From the NCBI GenBank assembly GCA_038227745.1, contig JBBRPS010000493.1, positions 1 to 7,781 of the forward strand: DNA of 7,781 nucleotides. The letters are read 5' to 3'. Every line of letters begins with the position of its first letter. Position 1 is the first letter of the stretch. Below are positions 6,020 to 7,781 of this stretch, one piece after another. Source of the stretch: DASPXY01 sp038227745. GTDB lineage: Bacteria; Planctomycetota; Planctomycetia; Gemmatales; Gemmataceae. A program made the position numbers and the translations under genes. A model generated the notes under the pieces. It was not told the DNA's origin and did no database searches. It saw nothing but the letters and a program-made list of their open reading frames with translations.

Positions 6020-6065
6020 GGCCGGCCGCCGGGCACCGCCCGCTCCCCTCCAGGGACGGCGGGCC
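6020..6065. terminator. Imperfect GC hairpin between convergent genes
   Basis: GGCCGGCCGCC (6020-6030) can pair with GGACGGCGGGCC (6054-6065), with one mismatch and one bulge. It sits between the plus-strand 95-residue gene (ending 5979) and the minus-strand receiver gene (ending 6106), where a bidirectional terminator would be expected. No T-run is present on either strand, so it is weak evidence in GC-rich DNA. Confidence 0.22.
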
Positions 6066-6105
6066 GAAACCCTGAAATCGGTACGCGGAGACGTCGGACG
6101 GGGAC

Positions 6106-6504
6106 TCACGGCCGGACGGGTTCGGTCACTGGGGGACTGGGGCAGAGGCGGGCGACGCTATCGAGGAGGCGGTCCATCGCGAAGGGCTTGCGGATGTAGT
6201 CGTCCACGCCGAGCGTTTCGGCATAAGCGCGGTGGCGGCCGCCCTCGTTGCCGGTGATCATCACCACGCGCGGGCCGGGGCCGCGGCGGCCCTTGAGCTT
6301 CTCCAGCACGAGGAAGCCGCTCTTGCACGGCATCATCATGTCCACAACGATGACGTCCGGCGCCTCGCGCTCGGCCAGGGCCAGGCCCATGTTGCCGTCT
6401 GAGGCGGTCAGGACGCGGTAGCCCTTCTGGCTCAAGACCGTCTGCATGGCTCCGAGGATGTCGGGGTCGTCGTCCACAAGCAGGATCGTGCTGCCGGCGA
6501 CCAT
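6106..6504 (-). CDS. Stand-alone CheY-like response regulator receiver
   Basis: The 132-residue product is a single receiver domain with no output domain. It is a cytoplasmic phosphorylation-controlled switch that would take phosphate from a histidine kinase. All key positions are present: the acidic pocket D11/D12 in TILLVDDDPDI, the phospho-acceptor D55 in VIVVDMMMP, T84 in VVMITGN, and K106 in DDYIRKPF. After the last helix (about 108-121) there are only ten Pro-rich residues, so output must be through protein contacts. I chose ATG 6504 because GGAGG lies seven bases upstream. An in-frame ATG at 6528 would add eight residues (MKLPGGPP) but has a poorer site, and earlier starts give a sequence unlike a receiver. 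No kinase is nearby. The gene is divergent from the agmatinase gene, with 235 bases between their starts. Confidence 0.9.
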   Translation of the reverse strand: MVAGSTILLVDDDPDILGAMQTVLSQKGYRVLTASDGNMGLALAEREAPDVIVVDMMMPCKSGFLVLEKLKGRRGPGPRVVMITGNEGGRHRAYAETLGVDDYIRKPFAMDRLLDSVARLCPSPPVTEPVRP

Positions 6505-6562
6505 TGGAGGCCCTCCCGGAAGTTTCATCGAGGTGTTCCGTTTCAGACGGGCGGCTCTCTGT

Positions 6563-6590
6563 ATCTTAAACGATTCCGTGCCGAACACAA
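6563..6590 (-). promoter_or_regulatory. Candidate promoter for the receiver gene
   Basis: On the minus strand TTGTGT (6590-6585) and TAAGAT (6568-6563) are separated by 16 bases, in the only AT-rich patch of this divergent region. Transcription would begin near 6556, giving a leader of about 52 bases to ATG 6504. The matches are 3 of 6 and 4 of 6, so this is tentative. Confidence 0.27.
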
Positions 6591-6599
6591 AGGGCACGG
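6576..6599. promoter_or_regulatory. Perfect 7-bp dyad, possible operator
   Basis: CCGTGCC (6576-6582) and GGCACGG (6593-6599) form a perfect inverted repeat with a 10-base AT-rich spacer, in the region between the receiver and agmatinase genes. It covers the candidate -35 of the receiver promoter. Its spacing of about two helical turns end to end suits a dimeric DNA-binding protein; an RNA hairpin is the alternative. Confidence 0.35.
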
Positions 6600-6739
6600 T
6601 CGGAGAGAGGCTGCCAGGCCCGCTGCTCCGGACGCACAATCGCGCCAGCCGTTCCAACCGGCCCCCTCTCGACCACGTCATAGGATAACCCCGCGGCGGC
6701 GCCGGGCAGCCGCTCCCCCGCACGCGCAGAGGGCCGACC

Positions 6740-7690
6740 GTGGACTACCTCCCGACCGAGCAGAACTTCCTCAAGATCGAAGACGAGGCGTTCTACCGCT
6801 ACGCCGACTGCCGTTTCGTCGTTCACGGCGCCCCCTACGAGCACACGTCCTCGTACCGCGCGGGCTCGAAGGAGGGGCCGGCGGCCATCGTCCGCGCCTC
6901 GCACTACGTCGAGTTGTACGACGAGGAGCTGGACCGCGAGACGTACCGGCACGGCGGCATCTGCACGCTGCCGCCGCTCGATTTCACCGGCAAGGTGGAC
7001 GAGGCGGCCATCGCCCTGGTCGAGGAGCGGACGGCACGGCTGCTGGCCGACGGCAAGTTCCCGGTCATGCTGGGGGCCGAGCACACCGTTACGCTGGGAG
7101 CGGTCCGCGCCTTCCGCAAGAAGTTCCCGCGCCTGAGCGTGCTGCAGATCGACGCCCACTCTGACCTGCGCGAGGCGTACGAGGGCAACCGCTACTCGCA
7201 CGCCTCGGTCATGGCCCGCGTCCACGAGCTGGGCGTACCGCTGGTCCAGGTCGGTATCCGGGCCCAGTGCCGCGAGGAGGCCGAGCTCATTCGCGCCAGC
7301 GCCGCTATTCACACCCTCTACGCCCACCAGGTGCGGGCGCGTCCGACCGCGGAGTGGATCGACGAGGCGGTGCGGCACTTGACCGAGGATGTCTACGTGA
7401 CGGTGGACGCGGACGGCTTCGACCCGAGCGTGGTCCCGGCCGTGGGGACGGCGGAGCCGAATGGCCTGACCTGGCACGAGGGGCTATCCCTCTTGCGCGC
7501 GGCCTGCGCGGCGCGGCGCGTGGTCGGTTTCGACGTGGTCGAGGTCGCCCCGGTCGTGAGCTCCACGGTTTCGGAGTACACGCTCGCCAAGCTCGTCTAC
7601 AAGCTCATCGGCCTGGCGGAAGCGGGCGGGTCGTTGCGGAGCAGCGGTGAGGAATCGGTTTTTCCTCGCACCTCGCGGCTGGTCTTGTGA
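6740..7690 (+). CDS. speB: Agmatinase-family ureohydrolase
   Basis: The 316-residue product belongs to the arginase/agmatinase family of binuclear manganese enzymes. As an agmatinase it would split agmatine into putrescine and urea in polyamine synthesis, in the cytoplasm. All six expected metal ligands are visible: H115 in LGAEHTVTLG; D138, H140 and D142 in QIDAHSDLR; and D223 and D225 in VTVDADGFDPS. H154 (YSHASV) and E268 (DVVEVAP) fit other conserved positions. The segment after the last metal site reads VPAVGTAEPNGLTW instead of the usual PGxGTPxPGGL, so the exact guanidino substrate is less certain than the chemistry. Translation starts at GTG 6740, with GAGG seven bases upstream; no ATG gives a better N-terminus. 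The length fits the family. No other polyamine gene is in the window, and 91 bases follow to the right edge without a supported feature. Confidence 0.9.
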   Translation: MDYLPTEQNFLKIEDEAFYRYADCRFVVHGAPYEHTSSYRAGSKEGPAAIVRASHYVELYDEELDRETYRHGGICTLPPLDFTGKVDEAAIALVEERTARLLADGKFPVMLGAEHTVTLGAVRAFRKKFPRLSVLQIDAHSDLREAYEGNRYSHASVMARVHELGVPLVQVGIRAQCREEAELIRASAAIHTLYAHQVRARPTAEWIDEAVRHLTEDVYVTVDADGFDPSVVPAVGTAEPNGLTWHEGLSLLRAACAARRVVGFDVVEVAPVVSSTVSEYTLAKLVYKLIGLAEAGGSLRSSGEESVFPRTSRLVL

Positions 7691-7781
7691 ACGGACAATC
7701 AGGCACGGCGCTGCCTGTGGCGCCCTTCCGGCCGGTGCGCTCTTCTCGCACCTGTGCTTTCTGCCCTCTTTCCGCTAAATC

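Noticed and set aside
6566..7477. 303-codon minus-strand open frame opposite the agmatinase gene
   Set aside because: Antisense shadow of a clear ureohydrolase; its product is Val/Arg/Gly-rich without motifs.
7701..7716. AGGCA/TGCCT hairpin after the agmatinase gene as a terminator
   Set aside because: Only five pairs and no T-run follow; this is expected by chance in GC-rich sequence.
1..7781. CRISPR array, tRNA, rRNA, insertion sequence or phage genes
   Set aside because: I saw no spaced direct repeats, cloverleaf, transposase or integrase motifs, or terminal inverted repeats.

Overview
The window looks like a high-GC bacterial chromosome segment, most likely from the Planctomycetota. The support is indirect. 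There are two exported or membrane DUF1573-type proteins, one fused to a MauE/DoxX-like redox membrane domain. There is a signal-peptide protein ending in an EFRLSxxGLPEP-type motif with a C-terminal membrane anchor. There is also a short RPFxxFRIxLxDG protein of a kind I associate with planctomycete genomes. No 16S or other taxonomic marker is present, so the assignment is an inference.

Layout. Bases 1-2933 carry four minus-strand genes, in transcription order: a five-helix MauE/DoxX-like protein fused to DUF1573 (2933-2016); a secreted 120-residue protein with 16 cysteines (1937-1575); a 340-base gap with a strong stem-loop; a signal-peptide, single-anchor protein (1234-188); and the start of an exported DUF1573-like protein, two bases further on and cut by the window edge (185-1). 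Bases 3120-3608 encode a SixA-type histidine phosphatase on the minus strand. Divergent from it, 3778-5601 encodes the translational GTPase TypA/BipA on the plus strand. A 95-residue conserved hypothetical protein follows (5692-5979, plus), convergent with a stand-alone CheY-like receiver protein (6504-6106, minus). Divergent from that is an agmatinase-family ureohydrolase (6740-7690, plus, GTG start). The last 91 bases hold no gene I can support.

How the parts fit. The right side (sixA-like, typA, receiver, agmatinase) is a set of mostly single-gene units with housekeeping or signalling roles, arranged divergently and convergently. The left side is the accessory part and holds the most interesting material. 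A membrane protein with a CGC redox motif sits directly upstream of a small exported protein with 16 cysteines, whose first eight fall into two back-to-back repeats with identical spacing (C-x3-C-x5-C-x3-C). By analogy with MauE, which is needed to make the disulfide-rich small subunit of methylamine dehydrogenase, I propose a dedicated oxidase/substrate pair in the cell envelope. That is a hypothesis from context. Parts of the left block, especially the gene at 188-1234, are visibly less GC-rich than typA.
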